Notes: generated from the sequence alone by a model not told the origin. A stretch of DNA of 64,000 bases from Gymnopus androsaceus JB14 (GCA_009733575.1 ML769406.1:174085-238084), one strand, 5' to 3'. Counted from the first letter of the stretch, positions 47,218-57,934 are shown. Made by a program: numbers and translations.

Positions 47218-47254
<37 letters not shown>

Positions 47255-47256
47255 GT
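47216..47256. repeat. tetranucleotide microsatellite (AAGT/GTAA)n, copy B
   Basis: About nine perfect units (GTAAGTAAGTAAGTAAGTAA and on), partner of 42672-42716. Confidence 0.85.
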
Positions 47257-48676
47257 AATCAAGAATTCTACTGAAACTTTAGTCAATCCAAGAAATAAGT
47301 AAAGACTTAGTGTGTATGACGCTGTAAGTAATTCTGAGGCACCTGAAGGTTGATTGTGACACTCCGAGACTCATATATACATGCGGAGTGGGTAATAACA
47401 AGCAAGAGGAGGTCAAAGGCAAGGGTATGGAATCTATGGATGAAATCCTTACACATAATTAAATTGTCCCCAATCAATTGAGAACCTTAATGACTATTGA
47501 CATTGTAATCTTTATAATGTTATTTCCCGAGGGCCACATTAACAATTGAACTGGTGCCGTATGTAAGTAAATTAACTTATTACAGCTGATTAGGAATTTG
47601 TAGCATAATTTTCGAAAAACGCTGCTCACTGTTTCTATTTACTAATAAACAACAACTCTATAGAAACGCTCCACTTAAAGCTTCGAGGTGGAGCTATACT
47701 ATTCAGTTGTTGTTTGTTCGTAAACAAAATCACTAACGAGTGTTTTGTTGCGCAGCATATAAGCTAGGAGGCGCAGTGACTAGCACTCACCAAGTGGTTA
47801 AGCTTGTAGAGCAGATAGAGAGAGGTAAAAGACTAGTAGAAGTCGTTATCATTAGCAGTACTACTGGAGTCCTTATATACTATAGTACTGTATTTGTTAC
47901 ATATATAGTAGTATTCTTCTAGTATGTTCTATGTGCATGACCTATGATGTCGTCCATAAAGCTACTTACTAAGATACTACTGAGGCTGAGTAAGACTACC
48001 TCGGCGATGACTGATAGCGTCATATGACCAAGATGATGAGTGATATCATCATACGTTCAACACGTTTTTCGAAGACTATGCTACAAATTCCTAATTGGCT
48101 GTAAGTATTTGATTGAGCGCCCGTTGTGCGCTTGCGATGTGGTGACTGAGGTCCCACTACCAGATATAGCTCAATCACCGAGGAACTATTGAAATTCTTT
48201 GATTCCAATCATTCCGAGACAGCGAGGCCTTCCGGCTTTCCATAGGTATGCACAAGCCAACAGGATTGACAAGATGGATAACACACACCATAGTATTTCA
48301 AATATCCTCAGATGCATATCTTGTATATCCTCAAAGCCAATACAGTAAACCTAAGCAAGAGCAGTAAGTGCCCTATAAACGTTGGGCCGGTGCTTCTTTT
48401 TTTTTCTCTTACTCCCAACCAATTACTAACCAAGAGGCATATAGAACTAGTAGGCTATATACGCATCCAGCGTATCGCCAGTGTATATTCGAGTCTGCCT
48501 ATGGGGGCAACTACTAGGCGGTCCCTGGGGAAACTTTTCACCGTTCAGACACAAACTTGATGATCACTGGAAAGTGACATGTGAACTGGGCGCTCAACAT
48601 TGAACAGCTTTCCAACTTTCCTCTCAACACTACTTCTACTTCTCCTCGACGTTGGCTCTGAAGGAGCCCATTCCAA

Positions 48677-49049
48677 ATGGCGTCACCAAAATTCTTCCAG
48701 AATGCTTCCCAATTCACTATTCAAGAGTCTGAATTCAACGCTGTTGCTGGCGACCTCATTATGAATAGTAATACGAACAACTACTTTGGAGGCGCTCCTT
48801 CGAGTCAAATGATCTCTGCCAGTGGTAGACAGGTTTGTTTATTTACTTTATCCATGCTTAGAACCCATTTTAATATTCGAAGCAGTTTCGCGTTATCCCA
48901 GATGGTGACATCTTCGTACTTAATACAAGTTCTAGTGTGATCAAGGACTCGCAGGGTCTGGTAAAATTTGTGCGGTCGATTAGCACTATTCAAGTAGTGG
49001 GGCTTAGGGAATCAAATAAATTCACTGCTGTGACTTATGAAGGTCCTCA
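48677..49049 (+). pseudogene. truncated second copy of the kinase-like gene
   Basis: The sequence from about 48318 parallels 38275 onwards and is near-identical from the ATG: MASPKFFQNASQFTIQESEF then NAVAGDLIMNSNTNNYFGG, the same intron (from 48833), and VVGLRESNKFTAVTYEGP. It ends at the N gap at 49050. After the gap the sequence is unrelated to the continuation at 39,085, so this copy is either cut or misjoined. Confidence 0.7.
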
Positions 49050-49074
49050 NNNNNNNNNNNNNNNNNNNNNNNNN
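49050..49074. other. assembly gap (25 N)
   Basis: Exactly 25 N. A round fixed number suggests a placeholder gap of unknown true size. It lies within an exon shared with the copy at 38703, where assembly of near-identical repeats would be expected to fail. Confidence 0.95.
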
Positions 49075-49253
49075 CAACACAGCGATGCCTTTCTTGGGCT
49101 TCCCTCGCTCATCCCCAGGGTTTCGGGAAGGGATGTATTTGTCTGCCTTTGAACATACAGCAGTGTTGCAATATTTGAGAAGCAAAGGCTTCTCTTCCGG
49201 GTTAAAATACTCACGCAAAAAAGGCTATCCCCTTTTCAAGGTTCCAAAAAGTA

Positions 49254-49908
49254 ATGTTCAACGTTGAGTCGGAGGAATTTGAAATTATTGAGGCAGTATC
49301 AGATGGTGAGTATCCACAGAAGCACTGAGCAGTAATGTTCTGCTGAACAGATCACTGGTAAATAGTAACAGATATTGAAGATGTAGAAGATGATTGGGGG
49401 TTTATATCTGACAACCAATCCTGTCACTCATCTGGTACGTATTTTATCAAGTCTTGGAGGGAACATTTCAAAAATTATCCACCCATTCACAGATGATTTT
49501 GAGGGACATTTTAACATTGGTGACTGCACCCAAAATCACAAGCTCATCAACCAGACACTAAGGCAAACTAGATCATTGTCCTCGTTTAATCCAAACGAGG
49601 GTGTTCATGACCCTCTAGAGAGCAGTGATTGCACCCAAAATCACAAGCTCACCAACCAAAAACTCAGGCGGACTAGATCATTGTCCTCGTTTAATCCAAA
49701 CGAGGGTACTCATGAGCCTATAGAGAACAGGCTATTGAATTTGGAAAGCATATTTTGGTGTCAATATTGTATTGATTCCGAAACTCTTCATCCGGCAGTT
49801 CGGAAACCGTGCATGCGCAAGGAACATCATATTGCACAAGCTATACGGTGGAATGGTTATATCCCAAGGGAACATATGGATTTTTGCTTGGATCTCATTA
49901 ACTACTAG
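49254..49908 (+). CDS. hypothetical protein with two 35-residue repeats
   Basis: Three exons can be joined: MFNVESEEFEIIEAVSD, then DIEDVEDDWGFISDNQSCHS, then DFEGHFNIGDCTQNHKL onwards (donors GTGAGT and GTACGT; acceptors AACAG and TCACAG). The third exon holds two direct 105-bp repeats (TRSLSSFNPNEGVHDPLESS / TRSLSSFNPNEGTHEPIENR), each containing a perfect palindrome. The C-terminus has FWCQYCIDSETLHPAVRKPC then MRKEHH, a Cys/His spacing that could bind zinc. No family recognised. It sits in a repeat-rich block right after the gap, and may be a transposon-carried gene. A possible upstream exon (49090-49250) was not joined. Confidence 0.45.
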
Positions 49909-50487
49909 TATTTTGTACTTATGCTTACTATAAGTACTTTGTACTGTAATAGCTGTATCAACCCCCCATTTATCCCATTGGCTCTAGTGCTACCACTGGC
50001 AACACCCCTAGCCAACGCCAGCTGCAACTTGATTTCAGAGTCGAGTTTGGACTTGTGTTGATCATTGTTCCTCGGACGAAATTCTGCTTCAAGTTGGTCA
50101 CTTGACAGCACTTTTGTACTAGGCCGAACGTATGAAGGCAAAAGTATTGACGGTGCGAGGTTTGAAAGAAAGAGAAGAAAGCACTTCTCTGTATATTAGC
50201 ATTGTGGTGTACGTACGTAGTATTTAACAGTAACAGCAAATAAGGCAACTGAAGGAACGAAACAAGTACTTTAAAAGAAAGTGGAGTCACATAGTCAATC
50301 GGTGACCAAATTAGTAGGTATATAAGAAACGGTCATTGAGACCGGAATAACACAGCTACAAGCCCTCGACTCCTTCATCATACAAAGCATCCTTGTCTGA
50401 ATCCAGCTTCCCGAATCTCATCGACACAGCCCACCTCCCTGCCACCTCGTCCAGCGTTTCACCAAATGATAATATTAACCAAGACAA
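49909..50487. other. spacer
   Basis: Overlapping minus-strand frames (49905-50290) have no motif. This is the downstream region of the first methyltransferase-like gene. Nothing else was recognised. Confidence 0.4.
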
Positions 50488-51409
50488 TCACCAAATGTAT
50501 GGAATAAGCCGGTAAAGGACGTTCTTCTTGTATTCAAGGTACGATCGACCCATACGAGGGTTTTCTTCCATTAGCTGCTCCTATAAAGATGAAAAGGCAG
50601 GTAAGCTTGATATGCATATGAAAAGGCGACAATGCTACATACTTCGACCAAAATCTTGTATCCAAACGAAGCCACAAAGACTACCAAGCCAACCAGTGGC
50701 GACCAAGACCAATAGGCGATGGCCGAGAACAAAGCTTGAAAGAGAGCCATGGAGTAGATGGGATGTCTAGAAAGAAATTCGTATCATTATTATCGCTTTT
50801 AACATGAGAATGATGTCTTACCTGACGATAGAGTAGAGGCCTGTAGACACGACTTCACCGTTCTCCCGGGGCTAAATCAACGAATCGTTAATTGGAAAGG
50901 AATACAAGCACAAAGACATAACATACCCCGATATAATGCAACTGCTTCCCCAACACATCCACAATCGCTTGATGTATCCAGATAGTACTCAACATACACA
51001 ACGACGCCACTACCCTAGTCCACAGTTTCGCTTTTGTATCCATCGCAAACAGATCGTCTAGGCTAGTACGTCGATACCACTCTGGCTGACGCATTCCATT
51101 GGATAATACGGCAGCGAGATACGGGAGGGGCAAAGCAATAGTTGCGATGGCATGGATAGGCGTAACGATTCGTCCGAGCAAGGATGTTGGCAAAGCGGTG
51201 ATTTTTCCTCCTTCCTTGTCGGCTTTGACTAACCATTTGCGTTGCTGAGAGACTAAGATATATAGATGAAAGGAGAATAAGTGAGTATGGATCCGGACTG
51301 ATGCCAATAAGTACATACCGATAGACAGAAACGTTGCTACGGTGGTCGCAGCGACCAAGGTTTCTACGCGCTGCGAAGGAGAGATGTGGATTCCAGCAAA
51401 ATAGTCCAT
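50488..51409 (-). CDS. isoprenylcysteine carboxyl methyltransferase-like (ICMT/Ste14 family), copy 1
   Basis: The start at 51409 reads MDYFAGIHISPSQRVETLVA. A first intron joins FLSI to VSQQRKWLVKADKEGGKITA. Hydrophobic helices follow (ATIALPLPYLAAVLS, LCMLSTIWIHQAIVDVLG) and the catalytic C-terminal half: LHYIGV, ENGEVVSTGLYSIVRHPIYS, AIAYWSWSPLVGLVVFVASF and the end EQLMEENPRMGRSYLEYKKN then LIPYIW. The RHPxY motif and the E-E-x-L ... Y-x-x-Y tail are the SAM- and substrate-binding signature of the ICMT family. These ER membrane enzymes methylate the C-terminal prenylcysteine of CaaX proteins such as Ras and mating pheromone. The short N-terminus suggests a fungal paralogue rather than canonical Ste14. 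Tandem with copy 2, same strand, 185 bp apart. Confidence 0.8.
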
Positions 51410-51479
51410 CTGCAAGAAATGGGATTCTAGTGATTAGAGCCTTGAAGCTACGCGAATCTTATAAGTAGAGCGCTCATCG

Positions 51480-51560
51480 GGAGCGGGACGGAAATTGATA
51501 TCGACAAGTCACTGTCTTCTTGTAATCGCGAAAGGATAGTAGGATTCTCGGAAGCAAAAC
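51480..51560 (-). pseudogene. relic of a third methyltransferase 3' end
   Basis: The plus strand AAGTCACTGTCTTCTTGTAA then TCGCGA closely matches the 3' end of copy 2 (GGTCACTTTCTTCTTGTAAT then CGCGA near 51620). On the minus strand it keeps the DYKKxVT tail of the ICMT C-terminus. Only about 60-80 bp remain, between the two full copies. Confidence 0.5.
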
Positions 51561-51594
51561 GGATATCTATCACGCGCCCACGCCGACTATGTAT

Positions 51595-52449
51595 TCACCA
51601 AATATATGGAATAATCTTGCAGGTCACTTTCTTCTTGTAATCGCGATAGGCAGGGCCTATAGCAGGATCCTGTTCAATCAACTCTTCCTTTAACACAAGT
51701 CAGCCAGAACACTAACGCAGGTCAAAAGTTCGGCTTACCTCAATAGGCATCTTATAAGCGAATGCACCAGCGCAAATTCCAAGACTGACGAGAGGAATCC
51801 AAGACCAATACGCAACTGATAGAAGAGCAAGTTGGCCTAGGAAAGTGGTGTACATCGGGTGACGAACGACCGCGTAGGGACCCGTAGACACGACATTTGC
51901 CTTTTCCCTAACCTTTACACACAAAGATAACAGTCAGTGTTCGGTGGACATGATACATTTAACGCAGAACATACCCCGATATAATGAAACTGCTTTCCCA
52001 ACTCTCTCAAGACAATCCCATGGCACCAAATTGTTCCCAAGGTGCCTACAGCGGCAGCCGTACGAATCCAAGCCAAAGGTCCAATCCCAACGTTCATGTC
52101 CAAAACATTTTCCAGCGAGGTCTGAGCGTACCATTCTGGCTGTTCCATCTGATTCAAGAAGACGGCAGCCAGATACGATACTGGAACTGCCATAATCGCG
52201 CATACGTGTATGGGAGTAACCAATCGGCCTATCAGCGTCGTAGGTCCAGTCGTAATTTTTCCGCCTTCGTTTTCAGATTTGGAGAACCATTTGCGTTGGT
52301 TTCTGGCTAAAAAATCGGTGAATTATTCAGCAAAAAAAACGGAATGAAGAGAGCTCACCGAGGCTAGCTATCGTTATAATAGTAGATCCTGCAACTATAG
52401 CTTCGATGCCTTGGTTATGAGAGAGATGAATGCCTGCTAGATAATTCAT
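51595..52449 (-). CDS. isoprenylcysteine carboxyl methyltransferase-like (ICMT/Ste14 family), copy 2
   Basis: The start at 52449 reads MNYLAGIHLSHNQGIEAIVA. Then come NQRKWFSKSENEGGKITT, VTPIHVCAIMAVPVSYLAAV, QPEWYAQTSLENVLDMNVG, LRELGKQFHYIGV, the SAM/substrate motif ANVVSTGPYAVVRHPMYTTF, and the C-terminus EELIEQDPAIGPAYRDYKK then IIPYIW, ending at 51595. The order and intron positions parallel copy 1, so the pair arose by tandem duplication. Both keep the RHP motif and the acidic C-terminal signature, so both may be active. Substrate specificity is unknown. Confidence 0.8.
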
Positions 52450-52643
52450 CTTGCAGATTACGTGGCGGTTCAAGTCTAGACGCTTTATGTGTGTCTTTAT
52501 TTATACTTTAGCATCCGTGGTTCTGGTTTGAAGAAATCTGGTCTCGCCTGAGCGCGATCTTCGGGTTTGTACGAAATCAAGTGGTCCGCGTCAAAGTAAA
52601 CTCTGTGAGACACAATAAAAACAACATCTAAATCATTCAGAAT

Positions 52644-52725
52644 AGCCCAAGCCGAGGGTCGAACTCGCAGCCTTCAGACCGCCGTAACCAGAGTCTGACG
52701 CTCTATCCGATTGAGCTAGGCGGAC
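52644..52725 (-). tRNA. tRNA-like gene, short intron, anticodon uncertain (possibly CTG, Gln)
   Basis: On the minus strand the internal promoter boxes are intact: A box TAGCTCAATCGG and B box GAGTTCGACCC. The D arm (GCTC...GAGC) and the anticodon stem (TCAGA...TCTGA) pair. The loop is too long and fits anticodon CTG followed by an intron of about 8 nt. The acceptor stem pairs poorly (GTCCGCC against CTTGGGC), so it may be a decaying tRNA, carry sequence errors, or be a tRNA-derived repeat. A T5 run downstream (about 52613) could end Pol III transcription. Confidence 0.5.
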
Positions 52726-52736
52726 CTATTGCAAGA

Positions 52737-53043
52737 GGGATTCGGCATTGAAACGGCAATCGTATAAGCTCACAACGTGACCTGTCAGGTGAAATAAGCG
52801 CCGCAAATGCTAAAGAATGCAGGAGAGTAACAGAAAAGGCTTGAATTTGGTGCCAGCTCAATCCATGGTGTAGCCCAAGGTCAGGAGAACCAAAGAAAGT
52901 TGACTTGTTCTCTAATTGCGGTGGAAATCTGGAAGGATGTTGCGGAATGCTAGTAGCGTTCAGAGCGCCAATCAAAGTCCCACGGAGGGTCTTTCCTAAC
53001 TAGGCAAGATAGGTCATATGTCTGCCATTTCAATGCCGAATCC
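52737..53043. repeat. 307-bp fold-back element with 22-bp inverted ends
   Basis: GGGATTCGGCATTGAAACGG (52737 on) and its near-exact reverse complement (53022-53043) face each other. Outside, the direct repeat GACCTATTGCAAGAGG / GACCTATTGCCAAGAGG lies at 52723-52738 and 53049-53065 and overlaps the tRNA 5' end. A small inverted-repeat insertion next to the tRNA is the likeliest reading. Confidence 0.5.
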
Positions 53044-53161
53044 CCCTTGACCTATTGCCAAGAGGAAACGAAGATTCCGATCGCTAAGATAGTCTCACGG
53101 TAGGGGTACCAAAAAGGAACAATGCAAGCTGGCTGCCTTCATTGACAAGGAACTCCTTGAA

Positions 53162-55774
53162 TTATTGCTGTTTTCAAAAAGGCTTGCGCGCGTCAAATTT
53201 TCACGTGGGAATGATATATGTTCGATTTTGCGCGTTCGACAACACCCGAACTGCATCAGCAAAACTGCACATGCGTGATCCGTATGAAGGCACGCCAAAT
53301 ACGTCCGATCATACGGATTTGGCTGCATATGTATAGGGCCCTGAGTGCATATCCATCATGCCCGATTATACACAATTATAGCCCTTTTTCTTGTTTGTTT
53401 ATATCCTCAAACACGCTCAATTATACCGCAACTTTATACATTCAATATACCAGCTCTTTTGGCCTAATTATACTTTCATATACTTTCACTTTAATGAAGC
53501 AATCAAATTGACAGTTTATTGGTCTACAGCAATGACATAGTAAAAAAAAAAGTTATGTACAAAGACTACGAAGTTGGCATTGTCCCGCAAGGCTTCCAAT
53601 GCCTTATACCACCCAACGGAATGAATAAATCATGCACCAGAAATTCTGTGGAAACATATCCGAGTCAGGTTGAGCTTGCAAGGGACAGACAGTGATAAAT
53701 ATTCATGCGAGCATTTCCAGGGCACCCAAAGTATGGCGGCATGACTTGAAAATCCTCATGCAATGGTCAAGAAACATAGGCAGAAGACTTCACTTCAAAT
53801 GCCAGATTGTTCAGAGAAACTGACATCGCATTCCTGGCAGTCTGGCGCTTCGGTGGCTCGCTGGTTTCAAAACCTAATGATATCATGTTAGAGCAGAGAG
53901 CTTCAAGAAAAAAAAAGTACACACTGCCACAGTGAGACTGCTGCAAGGAAAAATTAGAGCCAGCGAGGAAGGACTCGAGGAGAGAGCCAACGGGGACCAG
54001 TGCCAGCGGTCAAGGTTCCAGCTTCACATCTTCCATAGGCTTTACATTGCAAAGGCATTAGAAGGAATTCTCCACCAAATAACACTGTGCAAAATAAAAA
54101 GGGTATAAGCTGCAGATACTCACAGTAAATGAATTCACATACCTGGCAAAACATTGGAACAACTCTGCAGTGATATTTATAATAAATGTAAATCTTGGAG
54201 GAGACATAAAGAAGAAGGATGTATGCACATTAGGCTATTCCTATCCATGCCTTCTTGAATTTTTCACCAAATAGAACGGACTTCGATGAAATTAGTCTAA
54301 CAACATATCATTGTAGAGCAAGTGCATAAGAGTGTGCAAAGAAAGGAAGTGAAGAAGTGCTGACTTCCTAAATTTGATTGAACGCAATTCATGTGAGACT
54401 GCATAGTAGCTAGCTTGTGACTTGTCAGAGTTTCAAATGACTTGGGGATTCTCTTTTTTCATTGCTCTCTAAACATCTCCGAGTCCGCGATGCACCAATG
54501 TACTACATATTGTACAATATTCTTATCTTTCATGTTGAAGCCAAACATGGGGTATACTGCAATTGAATAGTGATTGACTTGTACTAGTGTCAACTTATTT
54601 ACTGTACTAATATGATCATAGGTATTGTTGTATAAACAATGCATAAACCTGGTATAAATTGCATATAACAATTATACAGCCAAAGGAATTCCGCTGGGCC
54701 GTGATCGCGTATGATTGTGCATATCAATTACATCAATCTACCAATCATACGGAATACGATCCGGTGGTTTTGCTGATGTCTTTTCGGTTGTAACTCATGC
54801 AGTTCTCAATCGAAACATGAAAAGTTTTATATTTTCTGGATCTATGACATATTCTGCAGACACGGCATAAGAAATCTGGGCTTCCTGGTGATTACAATAT
54901 GTAGTTCTTGCATTTGACAGTGTTGCAACTGTTTTCGGCTGAAGCTCTCTCAATTCAGCACCAGGAATGAGAATGTTTTTACTTTCTGACTCTACTACAT
55001 ATTCTTCAGGTGCACCACAAAAAATTGTGCTGAAATCATCCAGAAGAAATGGTTTTGTCAATGCTTGAAGTTTCCAACCAATATCCGGGCAGTCCTCTTT
55101 GAGCAAGACTTTCTTGTACATGTTGAAAACACTGCGAATCAGGACTAGGTCATTGGAGTTGTGTTTGGATGGATCTAAGGGGAGCTAGGTCCAATCATCA
55201 TCATTGGCTGGGTCTGGGCAGAAGTCAATAATTGATACAAAAGTTGTCACTGGAATTATTGGATTTGGACCTAGGGAGCCAGGTCAACTGAAAACCAAAT
55301 CAAGTTAGGTTTTAGTCCAGGGCATAAAGACCTGCAGAACATACCACTATCCGATCCTGCTCATTTGACCCAAATTCAACTACTTCGAGGTTCAAAATCC
55401 CAGCCTCAGCACAGCTAATTTCCCAGTTTCAGCCATTCTAATGCCTTTCTGCAATCCTATATACAATCCCAAGGCCACGATATTCTTCTTTTCAGTGGTG
55501 GAGATGACAGATGAGCTAAAACTTGGCTAAAACCAGGCAAGAGCTGTGATTGATCTCATGTATGAACAGCACACAATATTCTTCTACTTTCATAGCCTTG
55601 TATCTGCAGAATAAGCTGTAGATTCAGAAAAAAAAAGAGCTTTTTGCAATTGAAGAAGAATTGAGTGAGCTATGAATGAAAACAGTTGGAATGTTGCTGA
55701 ATGCACAAAAATCAAACATATATCATTCCCACATGAAAATTGACATGTGCAAGCCTTTTTGAAAACAGCAATAA
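53162..55774. mobile_element. 2.6-kb element with ~75-bp inverted ends
   Basis: The left end TTATTGCTGTTTTCAAAAAG then GCTTG and the right end, its reverse complement (CAAGCC then TTTTTGAAAACAGCAATAA), are matched for about 75 bp inwards. CpGs in the left arm (CACGTG, GACGCGCGC on the matched strand) appear as CACATG and GACATGTGC in the right arm. The right end abuts a copia integrase fragment, so the element probably sits in that element. No target duplication was found. The only long frame inside is on the minus strand (54795-55300). Confidence 0.45.
54795..55300 (-). pseudogene. decayed unknown ORF inside the 2.6-kb element
   Basis: The frame reads NPIIPVTTFVSIIDFCPDPA, a TAG at about 55187, then LPLDPSKHNSNDLVLIRSVF, MYKKVLLKEDCPDIGWKLQA, LLDDFSTIFCGAPEEYVVES and a stop at 54795. 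Continuity across the stop suggests one former protein of at least 160 residues. No transposase motif is visible and the family is not recognised. Confidence 0.35.
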
Positions 55775-56442
55775 CTCGAAGCTACAAAAAACAGTTCATT
55801 TGGAACCACAGGCCCAAGAAGGACGCTGGATAGGACTCAAACCCAAATTGAATGGTCACTACATCCACTGGCCAACACATCACACTGTCACAACCAAGAG
55901 GAACATTGTTTTCTCTGACAGGCAGATCTAACCCATTGAAGGGGAGGATGGAAATTTGGGAAACTTGGTAACATTGGTCGCTGAGTTAGAACAGCCTGTC
56001 ATACCAGATCCAGAAGAAATTGCCAAACCAATTTCACCAGATGAAATAACTGGCAAACAAGTCAGACAACCCACCAAGAAGATTAGGGGCATTATTGAAG
56101 GACTTGGAGAAGGAAGTGATGAGTTGCAACATCTCACTGCATCTCTAGGTCAGGTAACATCAGAAATCTCTGATCCTTTATCTGTTGCAGAAGCTATGCA
56201 ATGACCTGACAGTTCCAAATGGTACAATGCCATGAAGGACAAAATCTCCAGACTCCAGGAGTGTGGAACCTACACAATTGTCACTCCATCTCCAGATGCC
56301 AATATTCTCACATCCAAATGGGTCTATTGGACCAAGAAGGATGAACAAGGTCACATTACAGGACACCAAGCTTGTCTTGTTGTACGTGGGTTTAATCAGA
56401 TCCCAGATGTTAATTACTTCCCAGATGAAACCTTTGCATCTG
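55775..56442 (+). pseudogene. copia integrase C-terminus/reverse transcriptase start, fragment
   Basis: KLQKTVHLEPQAQEGRWIGL then NGHYIHWPTHHTVTTKRNIV is the copia integrase C-terminal region. After a TAA, an acidic linker follows (VIPDPEEIAKPISPDEITGK; PTKKIRGIIEGLGEGSD). After a TGA at 56204 comes the start of the reverse transcriptase: WYNAMKDKISRLQECGTYTI, LTSKWVYWTKKDEQGHITGH, CLVVRGFNQIPDVNYFPDET. The RT is cut at FASV by an LTR at 56443. CpG-poor throughout. Confidence 0.75.
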
Positions 56443-57075
56443 TGTGAGACCCAGTGCATGAAATGGATCTTGAACCAATGTATCCCAAATGTCTCACACC
56501 TAGATGTAAGTGGAGACCAAACGTGACCACCCAGGGTAACCATGTCATAAGGTGGGTCTGGACAGTAGTACAAGTGTTGTACAAAACAGCACAAGCCTTG
56601 GAGGTGTAAGTAGCAGTGTATGGGCCACCTAATGACATAATCAGGATGAATTGGGTGGTATTGTGGTCCAACAACCAGAAGTGAGTGGAAGCGGATGGAA
56701 TATGGATGAAGGGGTGGTCCAAAAGGTGTAATATGTCCAAATATGGATAATGCAGGTGGAGTACAGTGAATGCGGATGGAAATAGGGTGGAAGCGGGTGG
56801 AATAGGGTGGGAGCGGACAGAAATAGGGTGGGAGTGGATGGAATACAGTGAAAGCGGATGGTGCCGGAGGTTCTAGAGGTAGCAAAACCCAAATAGGAAG
56901 CTCCCGGGGAGCTTTGGTTGTAAAGTCATAAACTGAGATAGAAGACATTGAGCTCTGGACGTAGATTTGAGATCTACAGACAGAGCCTTGCAGTCAATGC
57001 AGATGACAGTAAGCCTTTGAACAGAGCTTGGAAGGCACAACTGGTTGGAACAGACAACACTAGGGTTTCTAGATA
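56443..57075 (+). repeat. truncated LTR related to the 59218 solo LTR
   Basis: It begins TGTGAGACCCAGTGCATGAA and follows the 59218 copy (TGTGAGACCCGGTGCACAAA) for over 600 bp, including the GCGGATGGAAT-type minisatellite (56690-56870). It loses similarity near 57055-57075. Substitutions against the other copy are mostly CpG to TpG/CpA. An AT-rich spacer of about 250 bp follows, with no recognisable content. Confidence 0.7.
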
Positions 57076-57331
57076 CAATTCAATTCAATTTATTTGACCT
57101 AAATCCAATAAACTGTGAATTGCACTGATACATAAGAAATATGAACTGACATAAACCATGTACTTGTATCAGTACAATTAGTGAATTGATGCAATTTATT
57201 GTAATACATCTGATTTATATTAATTCAAGTTTAAACTGATATAGACTAGTTTAAACCAATTTACACCATACCAAATTGCAGGAAACTATAAAAAGATACT
57301 ACATAGTAGCAAGTAAAGTCCATACTCCCAA

Positions 57332-57934
57332 TGTTGGAATATCAAAGGTAAATTTAGTATTGATCTGTAAATGGAATGCTTTCTCGTAGTCTCCACTTGT
57401 TTGTATCATCATCCCATGCACTCCACATCTATTGTCTTGCAGACTCCACTCAGTCTCTTGCCATATCCACTTACTATCTTGCAGTACCCACTTTACCATG
57501 TGGACAGTAGCCACAGACATTCATGCAGTAGCCACTAGCCTGATATATCATTTGTACACAGGACTGTATATAAGCCTAGGTACTGTATGTCAGAACATGA
57601 GCCTTTGATACTTACTTTTCCTTTCCTAGCAATCCTTTTCCCTTATACGTACTTACATACCGTCCCGATCCATTACCACCTTCCGTCATCCCACGCCTTC
57701 AGGCCACATATATCAATTATCTCGCTAGTCAATACCTCAGTCGTTTACCCGTCGTAACCGCCTGAGGTATGTTTCCCCTTTTATAGACATCTTATATTCA
57801 TATACTAATACTCTATGTAGACTCGAGACTAACTAGTCTCTTGTTCCAACAGGTAGATTCATCTTTACAATATATAGTTGTTTACCTGTCGCAACTGCCT
57901 GAGACTCGAGACTAACTAGTCTCTCATTCCAACA
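57332..57934 (+). repeat. 5' LTR of a copia element
   Basis: It starts TGTTGGAATATCAAAGG and ends CATTCCAACA, giving the perfect short inverted ends TGTTGGAAT/ATTCCAACA. It resembles the minus-strand LTRs at 41265 and 45815 over its first ~290 bp and is longer at the 3' side. A promoter-like TATATAAGCCTAGG is present. The palindrome GAGACTAACTAGTCTC occurs twice (57825 and 57908), each followed by TTCCAACAGGT, so the LTR end is partly duplicated. Confidence 0.85.

Larger units (their letters stand above)
45048..48317. repeat. 3.3-kb segmental repeat, copy B
   Basis: Direct-repeat partner of 40470-43762. It contains the 5' half of gag, the LTR, the microsatellite-bearing flank and the left end of the 379-bp inverted-repeat element, then joins at 48317 to the second copy of the kinase-like gene's promoter region. 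Confidence 0.8.

Noticed and set aside
56178..56948. 256-residue minus-strand frame rich in His, Pro, Tyr and Phe
   Set aside because: It is antisense to the LTR and its minisatellite; the homologous frame at 59153-59947 shows the same low-complexity pattern and no domain.
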